NCBI RefSeq assembly: GCF_034353875.1
Contig: NZ_CP133784.1
Span: forward strand, 4,678,501 to 4,742,500
DNA from: Pseudomonas sp. MH9.2
GTDB lineage: Bacteria > Pseudomonadota > Gammaproteobacteria > Pseudomonadales > Pseudomonadaceae
Reading direction: 5' to 3'
DNA length: 64,000 bases
Shown here: positions 35,603-44,353 of the stretch, one piece after another
Layout: each line of letters opens with the position of its first letter
Position numbering within the stretch: position 1 is the first letter of the stretch
Notes under the pieces: model-generated
The model's input: the letters and a program-made list of their open reading frames with translations, nothing else
Databases searched by the model: none
What the model was told of the DNA's origin: nothing
Translations under genes and position numbers: made by a program

Positions 35603-38203
35603 TTACGCTTGAACGACCGGGATGTTGGCGTTCGCTGCAGCTTCACGGAACTCGGCGATCTGGTCGAAACTCAGGTAGCGGTAAACGTCCGCTGCCATGG
35701 TGTCGATTTCTTTCGCGTAGGCCATGTATTCCTCAACGGTCGGCAGGCGACCCAGGATCGATGCAACAGACGCCAACTCGGCCGAGGCCAGGTAAACGTT
35801 CGCGCCATCACCCAGACGGTTGGGGAAGTTACGGGTCGACGTGGACACCACGGTAGCGTTAGGTTCAACGCGTGCCTGGTTACCCATGCACAACGAGCAA
35901 CCTGGCATTTCCATGCGTGCGCCAGCTTTGCCGTAGATGCCGTAGTAGCCTTCTTCGGTCAACTGGTGCGCGTCCATTTTGGTCGGAGGCGACAGCCACA
36001 GACGGGTTGGCAGCGAACCTTCAACTTTCTGCAGCAGTTTGCCTGCAGCGCGGAAGTGACCGATGTTGGTCATGCACGAACCGATGAATACTTCGTCGAT
36101 CTTCTCGCCAGCAACGCTGGAAAGCAGACGGGCGTCGTCCGGGTCGTTTGGCGCGCAGAGCACAGGCTCTTTGATGTCAGCCAGGTCGATTTCGATGGTT
36201 TCGGCGTATTCGGCGTCAGCATCGGCAACCATCAGCTCAGGGTTGGCAACCCAGGCTTCCATCGCTTGAGCACGACGTTCCAGAGTACGAGCATCGCCGT
36301 AGCCTTCGCCGATCATCCAGCGCAGCAGGGTAATGTTGGACTTCAGGTACTCGGCGATCGACTCTTTCGACAGCTTGATGGTGCAACCGGCAGCGGAACG
36401 CTCGGCAGAGGCGTCGGACAGCTCGAAAGCCTGTTCGATGCTCAGGTTGTCGAGGCCTTCGATTTCCAGGATGCGACCGGAGAATGCGTTTTTCTTGCCT
36501 TTCTTCTCTACGGTCAGCAGGCCAGCCTGAATCGCGTAGTAAGGAATGGCGTGAACGAGGTCACGCAGGGTGACGCCAGGTTGCATTTTGCCTTTGAAGC
36601 GGACCAGGATCGATTCCGGCATGTCCAACGGCATAACGCCCGTGGCAGCAGCGAACGCGACCAGACCGGAACCGGCCGGGAAAGAAATCCCCATTGGGAA
36701 ACGGGTGTGCGAGTCACCACCGGTACCGACGGTGTCCGGCAGGAGCATACGGTTCAGCCAGCTGTGGATGATGCCATCGCCCGGACGCAGGGAAACACCG
36801 CCGCGGGTCATGATGAAGTCAGGCAGGGTGTGGTGAGTCTTGACGTCGATCGGCTTTGGATATGCCGCGGTGTGGCAGAAAGACTGCATGACCAGATCGG
36901 TAGAGAAACCCAGGCAAGCCAGGTCTTTCAATTCGTCGCGGGTCATCGGGCCAGTCGTGTCCTGGGAACCGACGGTGGTCATCTTCGGCTCGCAGTACGT
37001 GCCTGGACGAACGCCGGCGACGCCGCATGCCTTGCCGACCATTTTCTGCGCCAGGGTGAAACCCTTGGTGCTGGCAGCCGGTTGTTCAGGCAGCTTGAAC
37101 AGGGTCGAAGGTGGCAGACCCAGTTCGGTACGGGCTTTTTCGGTCAGGCCACGGCCAATGATCAGTGGGATACGGCCGCCAGCACGAACTTCGTCGAGCA
37201 GTACCGGGGTCTTCATTTCGAAGGTGGCCAGGACTTCTTCGCTGTTGTGCTTGGTGACTTTACCGGCATGCGGGTAAAGGTCGATCACGTCGCCCATGTT
37301 CATCAGGGAAACGTCGAATTCGATCGGCAGAGCGCCGGCATCTTCCATGGTGTTGTAGAAGATTGGAGCGATCTTGTTACCGAAGCAGAAACCGCCGGAG
37401 CGCTTGTTCGGTACGAAAGGAACGTCGTCGCCGAAGAACCACAGCACCGAGTTGGTGGCTGATTTACGCGAAGAACCGGTACCGACCACGTCACCGACGT
37501 AGGCGATAGGGAAACCTTGGCCGCGCATGGTTTCGATCTGCTTCATCGGGCCAGTCACGCCTTGTTCATCAGGCACGATGCCGTCACGGGCCATTTTCAA
37601 CATGGCCAGGGCGTGCAGCGGGATGTCAGGACGGGACCAGGCATCAGGTGCAGGGGACAGGTCGTCGGTGTTGGTTTCGCCGGTGACCTTGAACACGCGT
37701 AGGCTGATTTTGTCGTCCAGAACAGGGCGCTTCTGGAACCACTCGCCGTCGGCCCAGGATTGCAGAACACCTTTAGCATGAACGTTGCCGTTCTTGGCTT
37801 TTTCAGCCACGTCGTGGAACGCGTCGAACATCAGCAGGGTGTGCTTGAGTTCTTTGGCAGCGACTGGCGCCAATTCAGCGTTGTCCAGCAGGTCAACCAG
37901 GGTGACGATGTTGTAGCCACCTTGCATGGTGCCCAACAGTTCAACAGCACGCTTTTTGTCGATCAGCGGAGAGGTGGCTTCACCTTTGGCCAGAGCGGAC
38001 AGGAAGCCAGCTTTGACGTATGCAGCTTCGTCAACGCCTGGTGGAACGCGATTTGTAATCAGGTCGACAAGGAAAGCTTCTTCGCCAGCCGGGGGATTTT
38101 TCAGCAGCTCGATCAGGCCTGCGGTTTGTTCGGCGTTAAGCGGCTGGGGCACGATACCCTGGGCGGCACGCTCTTCGATGTGTTTACGGTAGGCTTCAAG
38201 CAC
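35603..38203 (-). CDS. acnB: Aconitate hydratase B
   Basis: Main TCA-cycle aconitase (citrate to isocitrate), with a 4Fe-4S cluster. It has 866 residues from a GTG start at 38203; the upstream sequence gives the ribosome site GAGGG 7 bases before it. The N-terminus then reads (M)[15 protein letters not shown], as in E. coli AcnB. An ATG 69 bases further up adds a non-homologous extension and is rejected. Cluster ligands are the Cys in [10 protein letters not shown] and Cys769 and Cys772 in CSLCMGNQ. The HEAT-like and swivel domains (about 1-370) precede the catalytic domains, the AcnB arrangement. The gene is divergent from the DUF1289 gene across 405 bases holding an inverted repeat. Confidence 0.97.
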   Translation of the reverse strand: MLEAYRKHIEERAAQGIVPQPLNAEQTAGLIELLKNPPAGEEAFLVDLITNRVPPGVDEAAYVKAGFLSALAKGEATSPLIDKKRAVELLGTMQGGYNIVTLVDLLDNAELAPVAAKELKHTLLMFDAFHDVAEKAKNGNVHAKGVLQSWADGEWFQKRPVLDDKISLRVFKVTGETNTDDLSPAPDAWSRPDIPLHALAMLKMARDGIVPDEQGVTGPMKQIETMRGQGFPIAYVGDVVGTGSSRKSATNSVLWFFGDDVPFVPNKRSGGFCFGNKIAPIFYNTMEDAGALPIEFDVSLMNMGDVIDLYPHAGKVTKHNSEEVLATFEMKTPVLLDEVRAGGRIPLIIGRGLTEKARTELGLPPSTLFKLPEQPAASTKGFTLAQKMVGKACGVAGVRPGTYCEPKMTTVGSQDTTGPMTRDELKDLACLGFSTDLVMQSFCHTAAYPKPIDVKTHHTLPDFIMTRGGVSLRPGDGIIHSWLNRMLLPDTVGTGGDSHTRFPMGISFPAGSGLVAFAAATGVMPLDMPESILVRFKGKMQPGVTLRDLVHAIPYYAIQAGLLTVEKKGKKNAFSGRILEIEGLDNLSIEQAFELSDASAERSAAGCTIKLSKESIAEYLKSNITLLRWMIGEGYGDARTLERRAQAMEAWVANPELMVADADAEYAETIEIDLADIKEPVLCAPNDPDDARLLSSVAGEKIDEVFIGSCMTNIGHFRAAGKLLQKVEGSLPTRLWLSPPTKMDAHQLTEEGYYGIYGKAGARMEMPGCSLCMGNQARVEPNATVVSTSTRNFPNRLGDGANVYLASAELASVASILGRLPTVEEYMAYAKEIDTMAADVYRYLSFDQIAEFREAAANANIPVVQA

Positions 38204-38324
38204 AGTATTACCCTCATCAGTGGTCCCAAATGGGTGTCCGGGACGCTCATCCAGAAAATTATCCGCACCCATGCGCTTTTTAGGCTTTTTGAGCCATTTG
38301 GCCGGGGAGTCGGTAATTTCTTAC

Positions 38325-38462
38325 AGAAGCTGTTTTCAAAGTTTTACGCCTGCAGGACGGTTGATGAGTGTCGACACAGAATTTTTCGAAGAGAAATACC
38401 TGCATCAACACCGGACTGCTGGGTTACTTGACTGTGCTCGTGACGCTTTGAAAACAGCTTCT
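38325..38462. repeat. 17-bp perfect inverted repeats 104 bases apart
   Basis: AGAAGCTGTTTTCAAAG at 38325-38341 and its exact reverse complement CTTTGAAAACAGCTTCT at 38446-38462 bracket 104 bases with no gene. It lies in the 405-base region between acnB (start 38203) and the DUF1289 gene (start 38609); otherwise nothing else is seen in that gap. It could be a pair of regulator sites able to loop, a long hairpin in a leader RNA, or a degenerate MITE-like element. Confidence 0.7.
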
Positions 38463-38608
38463 AACGGACATTGGCGCCTTAAAAGGCTCGATGATTCTAC
38501 GGCAAAAATCGGGTAAAGGTAAGTTAGACCCTGCATGTTCAGGGGTGACCCTCGTTAGACAAAGGGCTAACATGCGCGCTTGTTTTGCCTGTTGCCGTCC
38601 TCTCGACC

Positions 38609-39082
38609 ATGTCCAATCAAACCATCAAGACTCCCTGCATCGGCCTCTGTTCTACTGTTTATGGGGATCTGGTGTGCCGTGGTTGCAAGCGATTCCACCA
38701 CGAAGTAATCAACTGGAATGGTTACAACGAGGATGAAAAGCGTGCGGTCTGGCTGCGCCTGGAACAACTGCTCGTCCAGGTCATGACCGCCAAGCTTGAA
38801 GTGTTCGACGCTGCCAAGCTGCGTCAGCAGCTGGAAAAACGCAAAATCCGCTTTGTGCCACATCAGTCGGCCTATTGCTGGGCCTACCAACTGATTGCCC
38901 GCGGTGCGCGGGTTATCAGTCAGCTTGATGCGTATGGGGTGGTGCTGATGCCGGAGTTTCGTAGTTGGGCCCTGCCAGAACTGCGCGATGCGATTGATCG
39001 CGAGTTTTTTCTGCTGTCAGAAGCCCATTACGAACGGTACATCGCCCCGGGTTTTCTCAAGGATGCGTTTGGCGTCAGGTAA
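38609..39082 (+). CDS. DUF1289 domain protein
   Basis: 157 residues from the ATG at 38609; a start 24 bases earlier lacks similarity. The N-terminus carries the DUF1289 Cys motif: CIGLCSTVYGDLVCRGCKRF, four cysteines likely binding metal. Next come the segment WNGYNEDEKRAVWLRLEQL and a C-terminal extension typical of the Pseudomonas form. Function unknown. P. aeruginosa has the same order: acnB, this protein and a universal stress protein. Confidence 0.85.
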   Translation: MSNQTIKTPCIGLCSTVYGDLVCRGCKRFHHEVINWNGYNEDEKRAVWLRLEQLLVQVMTAKLEVFDAAKLRQQLEKRKIRFVPHQSAYCWAYQLIARGARVISQLDAYGVVLMPEFRSWALPELRDAIDREFFLLSEAHYERYIAPGFLKDAFGVR

Positions 39083-39129
39083 ATCGCTTCAAGCCATTCG
39101 CGAAGGCGATGTAACGGGCACAAACGCTA

Positions 39130-39993
39130 TCAGCCCTTGGCCGCCAGCTCTTCCAGATGAGCAATGATTTCTTCGGTTTTCAGCACTAACACATCGGTTT
39201 CCAGTGAATCGAGCACCACTTCGGCGGTGTTGCCGATCAGTGCGCCGGAAATACCCGTGCGCGCCACAGTGCCGATCACGGTGACGACCGCGTTGAGTTT
39301 GCGCGCGGTATAAGGGATCAGCACGTCGGCCGGGCCTTCGGCGATGTGCAGGTGGGCGTCATCGACATCGAACTCGGCCTGAAACGCCCGGCATTGATCC
39401 CGGTAGCGCGCTTCGATGCTTTCTTTGAGCTGAAACACCGGATCGGCGGCTGACAGCATGGGTGAAGGGTGCGCGGTGATGACATGCAATTGCGCCTTGG
39501 CCAGCGCGGCAATCTGGAAGCCGTGATCAACGATGTTGAAGTGCAGGGCACGGTGCTCACCGTCAGAATTACCGACATCAACCGCCGCCAGAACCACCCC
39601 GCCAGTCCACGGCGTCGAGGTTTTGACCATCAGCACCGGGCTTGGGCATAGCCGCAGCAATTTCCAGTCATCGGGAGTCAGCAACGCTTTTTTCAGCGGG
39701 TTATCGGGGAAGTGCTGCTTGATGACCAGGCCACACCCTTTTTCCAGCTGAGCATCAATGATGGTTTGATGCAGCGTCTCGTTCCACTCTTGCTCGGCGG
39801 TAACGCTGAAGCCTTCGCTGATCAACCCGGTCGTGAGAACGCTGAGCAGGGCCGAGTGATCATGTTTTTTGTCGCAGACCAGCAAATGCAGATGTGCGCC
39901 AGTCACCCCTGCGATCAGTTTGGCGCGTTTAAGGGCCAGGCTTTCGGCATGTTGAGGCTCGATTATCACGAGGATGCTGCGAACGGCTTGCAT
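39130..39993 (-). CDS. Tandem-domain universal stress protein
   Basis: 287 residues with two UspA domains (about 1-135 and 140-285), UspE-like. The second domain keeps the nucleotide-loop pattern IGTVARTGISGALIGNTAE, while the first is degenerate. Usp proteins of this type in P. aeruginosa (for example PA1789) are induced by low oxygen under Anr control. An Anr-like box and fitting -10 are present upstream here. The gene is divergent from miaE. Confidence 0.9.
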   Translation of the reverse strand: MQAVRSILVIIEPQHAESLALKRAKLIAGVTGAHLHLLVCDKKHDHSALLSVLTTGLISEGFSVTAEQEWNETLHQTIIDAQLEKGCGLVIKQHFPDNPLKKALLTPDDWKLLRLCPSPVLMVKTSTPWTGGVVLAAVDVGNSDGEHRALHFNIVDHGFQIAALAKAQLHVITAHPSPMLSAADPVFQLKESIEARYRDQCRAFQAEFDVDDAHLHIAEGPADVLIPYTARKLNAVVTVIGTVARTGISGALIGNTAEVVLDSLETDVLVLKTEEIIAHLEELAAKG

Positions 39994-40048
39994 GAGTTGG
40001 ATCTCCCTAGATGCGACTGACTATTTTCACGGCGGCTGTTTAGCTACA

Positions 40049-40091
40049 ACTATAGTTGCAGTCCGCTGACTGGGTTGTTGATCCAGATCAG
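40049..40091 (-). promoter_or_regulatory. Anr/FNR-type box with -10 for the universal stress gene
   Basis: TTGAT-CCAG-ATCAG at 40078-40091 matches the Anr/FNR consensus TTGAT-N4-ATCAA at 9 of 10 positions. On the minus strand a TATAGT hexamer sits at 40054-40049. A start site near 40042-40043 would put the box centre at about -41.5, the class II activator position, with a ~50-base leader to the usp ATG at 39993. Confidence 0.65.
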
Positions 40092-40134
40092 GTCAAATCT
40101 GCTGCAAGGCGCTGGTTCATTCGCTCTGCCCTCG

Positions 40135-40140
40135 TATAAT
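40135..40140 (+). promoter_or_regulatory. Consensus -10 hexamer for miaE
   Basis: Perfect TATAAT 35 bases before the miaE ATG. The best -35 at 17-base spacing is CTGGTT, which is poor. Confidence 0.5.
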
Positions 40141-40175
40141 GCTGCGTTTTGCCCACCCAGCCGTGCTGTGAGCCT

Positions 40176-40850
40176 ATGCAACTGAACCCTGAAATCGACG
40201 CTTCACATCCTGTAACCAAGGTTTCGAGGGCGCCCGTGCTGCCTGAAATCCATGAGTTTCTAGGGTGCAGGACCCCCGCGGGCTGGATTGAGGCGGCGTT
40301 GGCCAATCAGGAAAAGATGCTCCTCGATCACAAGAACTGTGAATTCAAGGCCGCCAGCACTGCCATGAGCATGATCGCCAAATACGGTTCGTATCCTGAC
40401 TTGGTCATGATGATGTCGCGCCTCGCCCGTGAGGAGTTGGTGCACCATGAACAGGTCTTGCGGCTGATGAAAAAGCGCAAAATCGAATGGCGCGCATTGT
40501 CAGCCAGTCGTTATGCCTCTGGGCTGAGAGCAGCGGTGCGGACCCATGAGCCCGTCAAACTGGTCGATACGCTGGTGGTGGGTGCGTTTATCGAAGCCCG
40601 AAGCTGTGAGCGTTTCGAAGCCCTGGTGCCGTATCTGGATGAAGAGCTGGGCCGCTTCTATGATGGGTTGCTGAAAAGTGAAGCCCGGCATTTCCAGGGT
40701 TACCTCAAGCTGGCCTATCAATACGGTGAAGCTGCTGACGTTGAGCGGACCGTCGAAAAAGTCAGGGTACTCGAAGCCAGCCTCATCGACAGTCCCGATG
40801 TCGAGTTCCGCTTTCACAGTGGTATTCCGAGCCCTCAGCCCCGAGATTAA
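40176..40850 (+). CDS. miaE: tRNA-(ms2io6A) hydroxylase MiaE
   Basis: Non-haem di-iron monooxygenase that hydroxylates the isopentenyl group of ms2i6A37 in tRNAs reading UNN codons. It has 224 residues from the ATG at 40176; the TTG nine codons earlier is less likely. A four-helix bundle with iron ligands is seen in the ANQEKMLLDHKNCEFKAA, REELVHHEQVL, FIEARSCERF and SEARHFQGYL segments (the E-x6-H-type pairs). It is divergent from the universal stress gene and separated from it by the Anr-type promoter. Confidence 0.93.
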   Translation: MQLNPEIDASHPVTKVSRAPVLPEIHEFLGCRTPAGWIEAALANQEKMLLDHKNCEFKAASTAMSMIAKYGSYPDLVMMMSRLAREELVHHEQVLRLMKKRKIEWRALSASRYASGLRAAVRTHEPVKLVDTLVVGAFIEARSCERFEALVPYLDEELGRFYDGLLKSEARHFQGYLKLAYQYGEAADVERTVEKVRVLEASLIDSPDVEFRFHSGIPSPQPRD

Positions 40851-41009
40851 AGCTCCTCAGCCTGCAGTCGCACAACGTTCTGTGTGAATAGGCCCGCGGC
40901 GCGCTTTCGCGGCTTTTGACGGCCACGACTTTGCCGATGGATGCGCTGCGGGTGTCCAGGTCCATCTGTTGTTCGATAGGGTTATAAAAACGGCTGTTGT
41001 CCGTCCAAC

Positions 41010-41023
41010 TAGCAAGCTTGCTA
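41010..41023. promoter_or_regulatory. 14-bp perfect palindrome upstream of the marR promoter
   Basis: TAGCAAGCTTGCTA lies 9 bases upstream of the -35 element. It differs in sequence from the two CTGCCTAGGCAG sites, so it may bind another regulator or be coincidental. Confidence 0.45.
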
Positions 41024-41032
41024 ATTAATGCA

Positions 41033-41060
41033 TTGACATTCGCTGCCTAGGCAGTAGTAT
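41033..41060 (+). promoter_or_regulatory. Promoter of the marR-efflux operon
   Basis: Perfect -35 TTGACA (41033-41038), 16-base spacer, -10 TAGTAT (41055-41060). The first CTGCCTAGGCAG palindrome fills the spacer. The start site would be near 41067, about 33 bases before the marR ATG. Confidence 0.75.
41043..41054. promoter_or_regulatory. MarR operator O1
   Basis: CTGCCTAGGCAG, a perfect 12-bp palindrome between the -35 and -10 elements. A bound repressor would block RNA polymerase directly. The identical second copy is centred 30 bp away. Confidence 0.75.
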
Positions 41061-41072
41061 TTCGCCAGCTCT

Positions 41073-41084
41073 CTGCCTAGGCAG
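41073..41084. promoter_or_regulatory. MarR operator O2
   Basis: Second exact copy of CTGCCTAGGCAG, in the leader just downstream of the predicted transcription start and 15 bases before the marR ATG. The centre-to-centre distance of 30 bp is close to three helical turns, so two dimers would lie on the same DNA face. Confidence 0.75.
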
Positions 41085-41099
41085 CTTTTTGGTGGTTCG

Positions 41100-41588
41100 A
41101 TGAAGCATTTCACGTCTGACAACTTCAACTCCGGTCTCATGGGTCTGTTGATCGGGCGCATGAACGCGCTCAAAGATCGCCTGCTGGACACGCATCTGGT
41201 GCCGTACGGTGTGACCGCATCGCAGTTTAAAGTGTTGGTTATCATTGCCCAGTTTTCTGCCGACACCCCGGCCGACCTGTGCCGTCACCTGTCCCTCGAC
41301 AGTGGCTCAATGACTCGCATGCTGGACCGCCTTGAACAAAAAGAACTGATCACCCGCACCCGCTCGGACACTGATCGGCGCCAGGTACATCTGGCGTTGA
41401 CCGAAGAGGGGAAAACGCTTTCGGACCGCCTTCCGCAGATCGGTGCCGAGGCCATGAACGACCTGTTGGGTGCGCTCGAACCGGCCGAATTGCAGAGCCT
41501 TGAGCAGATACTGACCAAGGTGCTGGTGGCGGCCGATGATCAGATCACTATTGCCCGTCTAGGCGTTAAAGCGACAGGTGGGAAATGA
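41100..41588 (+). CDS. MarR-family repressor of the efflux operon
   Basis: 162 residues, winged-helix MarR fold. The recognition helix is in SLDSGSMTRMLDRLEQKELI and the wing has TRSDTDRRQVHLALTEEG. It is first in an operon with an outer-membrane lipoprotein, a membrane-fusion protein and an MFS pump; its stop overlaps the next ATG by 4 bases. Two exact palindromes at its own promoter strongly suggest autorepression relieved by a pump substrate. Gene order matches P. aeruginosa PA5157-PA5160. The inducer is unknown. Confidence 0.92.
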   Translation: MKHFTSDNFNSGLMGLLIGRMNALKDRLLDTHLVPYGVTASQFKVLVIIAQFSADTPADLCRHLSLDSGSMTRMLDRLEQKELITRTRSDTDRRQVHLALTEEGKTLSDRLPQIGAEAMNDLLGALEPAELQSLEQILTKVLVAADDQITIARLGVKATGGK

Positions 41589-43054
41589 GTAACCTGACTC
41601 TGCGGACCTCAGTGAGTCTGGTGTTTCTCGCCATGAGCCTGGCCGGGTGCGCCAGTTACCGTGGTCTTGGCCCCGAAGGCACACGCCTGGATGCGAAAAA
41701 CCTCCAGGCCGCGCAGACGCTCGATGGCGTGACGTTGTCGCCCGCCGTCTGGCCGAAAAGCGATTGGTGGAAAAGCCTCGGTGACCCGCAACTCGATGGT
41801 CTGATCAGTGAAGCATTGCGCGACAGCCCAGACATGCAAGTTGCCAGTGCCCGGGCGCATCAGGCCAGTGCCGCGGCGTATGCCACCGACGCTGCACGGA
41901 TGCCGACCGTTGATGCCGAGGGGGGTATCAGTCGTTCACGTCTGGCTCGCGATCAGAGCCCGACAGGCGAGGGTGGTACCTACTCTACCGTGCGTAATCT
42001 GGGTGTGAATTTCAATTACACCTTCGACCTGTGGGGCGGCCAACGCGCCACGTGGGAAGCTGCACTTGGCCAGGCACGTGCCGCCGAAGTCGATCAGCAA
42101 GCCGCGCAACTGACCCTCGCGGCCGACGTTGCCCGCGCCTACAGCGACCTTGGTCAGGCCCATGTGGTTCATGATCTGGCGGCTGACGACTTGAAACGCA
42201 CCCAACAAATGCTTGAACTGGGTGACCGTCGTCTGAAGTCCGGGATCGACAGTCGCTATCAGTTCCAGCAGACCCAAAGTCTCGAAGCCAGTTCTGAAGA
42301 ACAACTGATCAATGCCGCAAAACGTCTGCGTAGCGCGAAAATAGCCTTGGCGGTGTTGCTGGGCAAAGGGCCGGACCGGGGTGAAGAGATCGCCCGTCCT
42401 AAGGTTCTACAGCCCAGTGCAGTTGCCTTGCCGTCGGCGCTGCCGGCTGAGCTGCTCGGGCGTCGTCCCGATCTGGTGGCCGCGCGTTGGCGGGTAGAAG
42501 CCGCGAGCAAAAGTATTGTCGCTGGCAAAACCCGCTTTTACCCAAACCTGAACCTGAGTGCTGCCGCAGGCACCGAGTCTTTGCTGGGTGACGCGCTGTT
42601 CGGTTCGGCCAGCCGTTTCTTCAATATCGCGCCTGCCGTGTCCTTGCCGTTGTTCGATGGCGGACGCCTGCGCGCCGATCTCGATGCTCGCGATGCCGAT
42701 TACGACCTGGCCGTCGCGCAGTACAACAAAAGCCTGGTTCGGGCGTTGGGTGATGTCAGCGACACGCTCTCTCAACTGCGTGCCATCGGTGGTCAGATCG
42801 ACGCCAAACAGCGCGCCACCGACATCGCTCAAGACTCCTACAACACGGTGGTCCAGCGATTTGGCTCGGGGATAGGCAACTACCTCGATGTGCTGAGCAT
42901 TGAACAGCAATTGCTCCAGTCACAACGCCAACTGGCGGATCTCAACGCAGAACGAATCGATTTGTCGATCCAGTTGATGCAGGCACTGGGCGGAGGCTTT
43001 CAAGGTGAAAGCCAAGGCCTGAACACCCCATCAACCGCTTCGCTGACTGAATAA
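41585..43054 (+). CDS. Outer-membrane efflux lipoprotein (NodT/OprM family)
   Basis: 489 residues, TolC-like channel forming the outer-membrane part of a tripartite pump. A lipoprotein signal peptide ends in the lipobox LAGC (Cys near residue 22). The body has two repeated outer-membrane efflux domains with long Ala/Gln-rich helices and conserved NFNYTFDLWGGQRA and VSLPLFDGGRLRADLDARDADY segments. It overlaps marR by 4 bases and is followed after 15 bases by the membrane-fusion gene. Confidence 0.93.
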   Translation: MSNLTLRTSVSLVFLAMSLAGCASYRGLGPEGTRLDAKNLQAAQTLDGVTLSPAVWPKSDWWKSLGDPQLDGLISEALRDSPDMQVASARAHQASAAAYATDAARMPTVDAEGGISRSRLARDQSPTGEGGTYSTVRNLGVNFNYTFDLWGGQRATWEAALGQARAAEVDQQAAQLTLAADVARAYSDLGQAHVVHDLAADDLKRTQQMLELGDRRLKSGIDSRYQFQQTQSLEASSEEQLINAAKRLRSAKIALAVLLGKGPDRGEEIARPKVLQPSAVALPSALPAELLGRRPDLVAARWRVEAASKSIVAGKTRFYPNLNLSAAAGTESLLGDALFGSASRFFNIAPAVSLPLFDGGRLRADLDARDADYDLAVAQYNKSLVRALGDVSDTLSQLRAIGGQIDAKQRATDIAQDSYNTVVQRFGSGIGNYLDVLSIEQQLLQSQRQLADLNAERIDLSIQLMQALGGGFQGESQGLNTPSTASLTE

Positions 43055-43069
43055 CTCAAGGTAATCGTC

Positions 43070-44290
43070 ATGGCTACTGCCGCTACCGAAAAGACGTCTG
43101 TACACGACCAAAAAGCTCAGAACGCAGCTCAGAACCAGAACCCGCGCAAGCGCAAGATCTGGCTGCTGGTGGTCCTGATGCTGGTGATCCTCGGCGGTCT
43201 CGGTATCTGGGGCTGGTATGAAATCTACGGGCGCTGGAACGAAAGCACTGATGACGCCTACGTAAACGGCAACGTGGTGGTCATTACCCCGCTGGTCACC
43301 GGGACGGTGGTGAGCATCGGCGCCGACGATGGCGATCTGGTTCGAGAGGGCCAGGTGCTTATCCAGTTCGACCCGAGCGATGCCGAAGTCAGCCTGCAAA
43401 GCGCCGAAGCCAATCTAGGCAAGACGGTGCGCCAGGTGCGCGGGCTGTACAGCAATGTCGACGGGATGAGGGCCCAATTGGCCGCGCAACGGGCCGAGGT
43501 GCAGAAAGCCCAGGACAACTACAACCGCCGCAAGAATCTTGCCGCAGGCGGGGCGATCTCTCTGGAAGAGTTGTCCCATGCTCGCGACGACCTGACGACC
43601 GCGCAAAATGCGTTGAACAACGTCCAGCAGCAATTGGCTACCAGCTCCGCGCTGGTGGACGACACGGTGGTGTCCTCGCACCCGGATGTGAAAGCAGCTG
43701 CCGCGCAGTTGCGTCAGGCTTACTTGGGTAACGCCCGCAGCACCTTGATTGCCCCGGTCACCGGCTACGTAGCCAAGCGTACCGTGCAGTTGGGCCAGCG
43801 GGTTCAACCCGGCACCGCGTTGATGGCAGTGATTCCTCTGGATCAGCTGTGGATCGATGCCAACTTCAAAGAAACCCAGCTGGGCAAAATGCGCATCGGT
43901 CAGTCGGTGGACATTGAATCTGACCTGTACGGCAGTGACGTGAAGTTCAGCGGCACGGTTGACAGCCTGGGTGCCGGCACGGGTGGCGCGTTTGCCTTGC
44001 TGCCGGCGCAGAACGCCACCGGTAACTGGATCAAGATCGTGCAGCGCGTGCCGGTGCGGATTCACATCAACGCCGAGCAGTTGAAAGAGCATCCGTTGCG
44101 TATTGGCCTGTCGACCGTGGCCAACGTCAACCTGCACGATCAGAGCGGCCCGGTACTGGCACAGCAACCGCCGCAGAAGGCCTCGTTCAGTACCCATATC
44201 TACGAAGAACAACTGGCCGACGCCGACGCCCTGATCACGCGTTTGATCCACGATAACAGCGCCAACAACAGCAGAACGGTTCAGCGCTGA
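43070..44290 (+). CDS. EmrA-type membrane-fusion protein (HlyD family)
   Basis: 406 residues. A basic cytoplasmic N-terminus is followed by one transmembrane helix (about residues 27-48, IWLLVVLMLVILGGLGIWGW). Then come the lipoyl-like domain (TDDAYVNGNVVVITPLVTGTV), a coiled-coil hairpin (about 110-200) and the beta-barrel segment (GQRVQPGTALMAVIPLDQLWIDANFKETQ). It links the inner-membrane MFS pump to the outer-membrane channel encoded upstream. The pump substrate is unknown. Confidence 0.93.
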   Translation: MATAATEKTSVHDQKAQNAAQNQNPRKRKIWLLVVLMLVILGGLGIWGWYEIYGRWNESTDDAYVNGNVVVITPLVTGTVVSIGADDGDLVREGQVLIQFDPSDAEVSLQSAEANLGKTVRQVRGLYSNVDGMRAQLAAQRAEVQKAQDNYNRRKNLAAGGAISLEELSHARDDLTTAQNALNNVQQQLATSSALVDDTVVSSHPDVKAAAAQLRQAYLGNARSTLIAPVTGYVAKRTVQLGQRVQPGTALMAVIPLDQLWIDANFKETQLGKMRIGQSVDIESDLYGSDVKFSGTVDSLGAGTGGAFALLPAQNATGNWIKIVQRVPVRIHINAEQLKEHPLRIGLSTVANVNLHDQSGPVLAQQPPQKASFSTHIYEEQLADADALITRLIHDNSANNSRTVQR

Positions 44291-44353
44291 TTCGCCAATC
44301 CGTCCGCTCCGGCCCTGTGGCTGGAGCGACGTTCAAGTGTTAAAGGATTCGCG

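Noticed and set aside
35525..37462. 645-codon frame on the plus strand opposite acnB
   Set aside because: Lies wholly antisense to the clearly homologous acnB gene; low-complexity shadow composition rich in Val, Gln, Gly and Arg, no recognisable domain.
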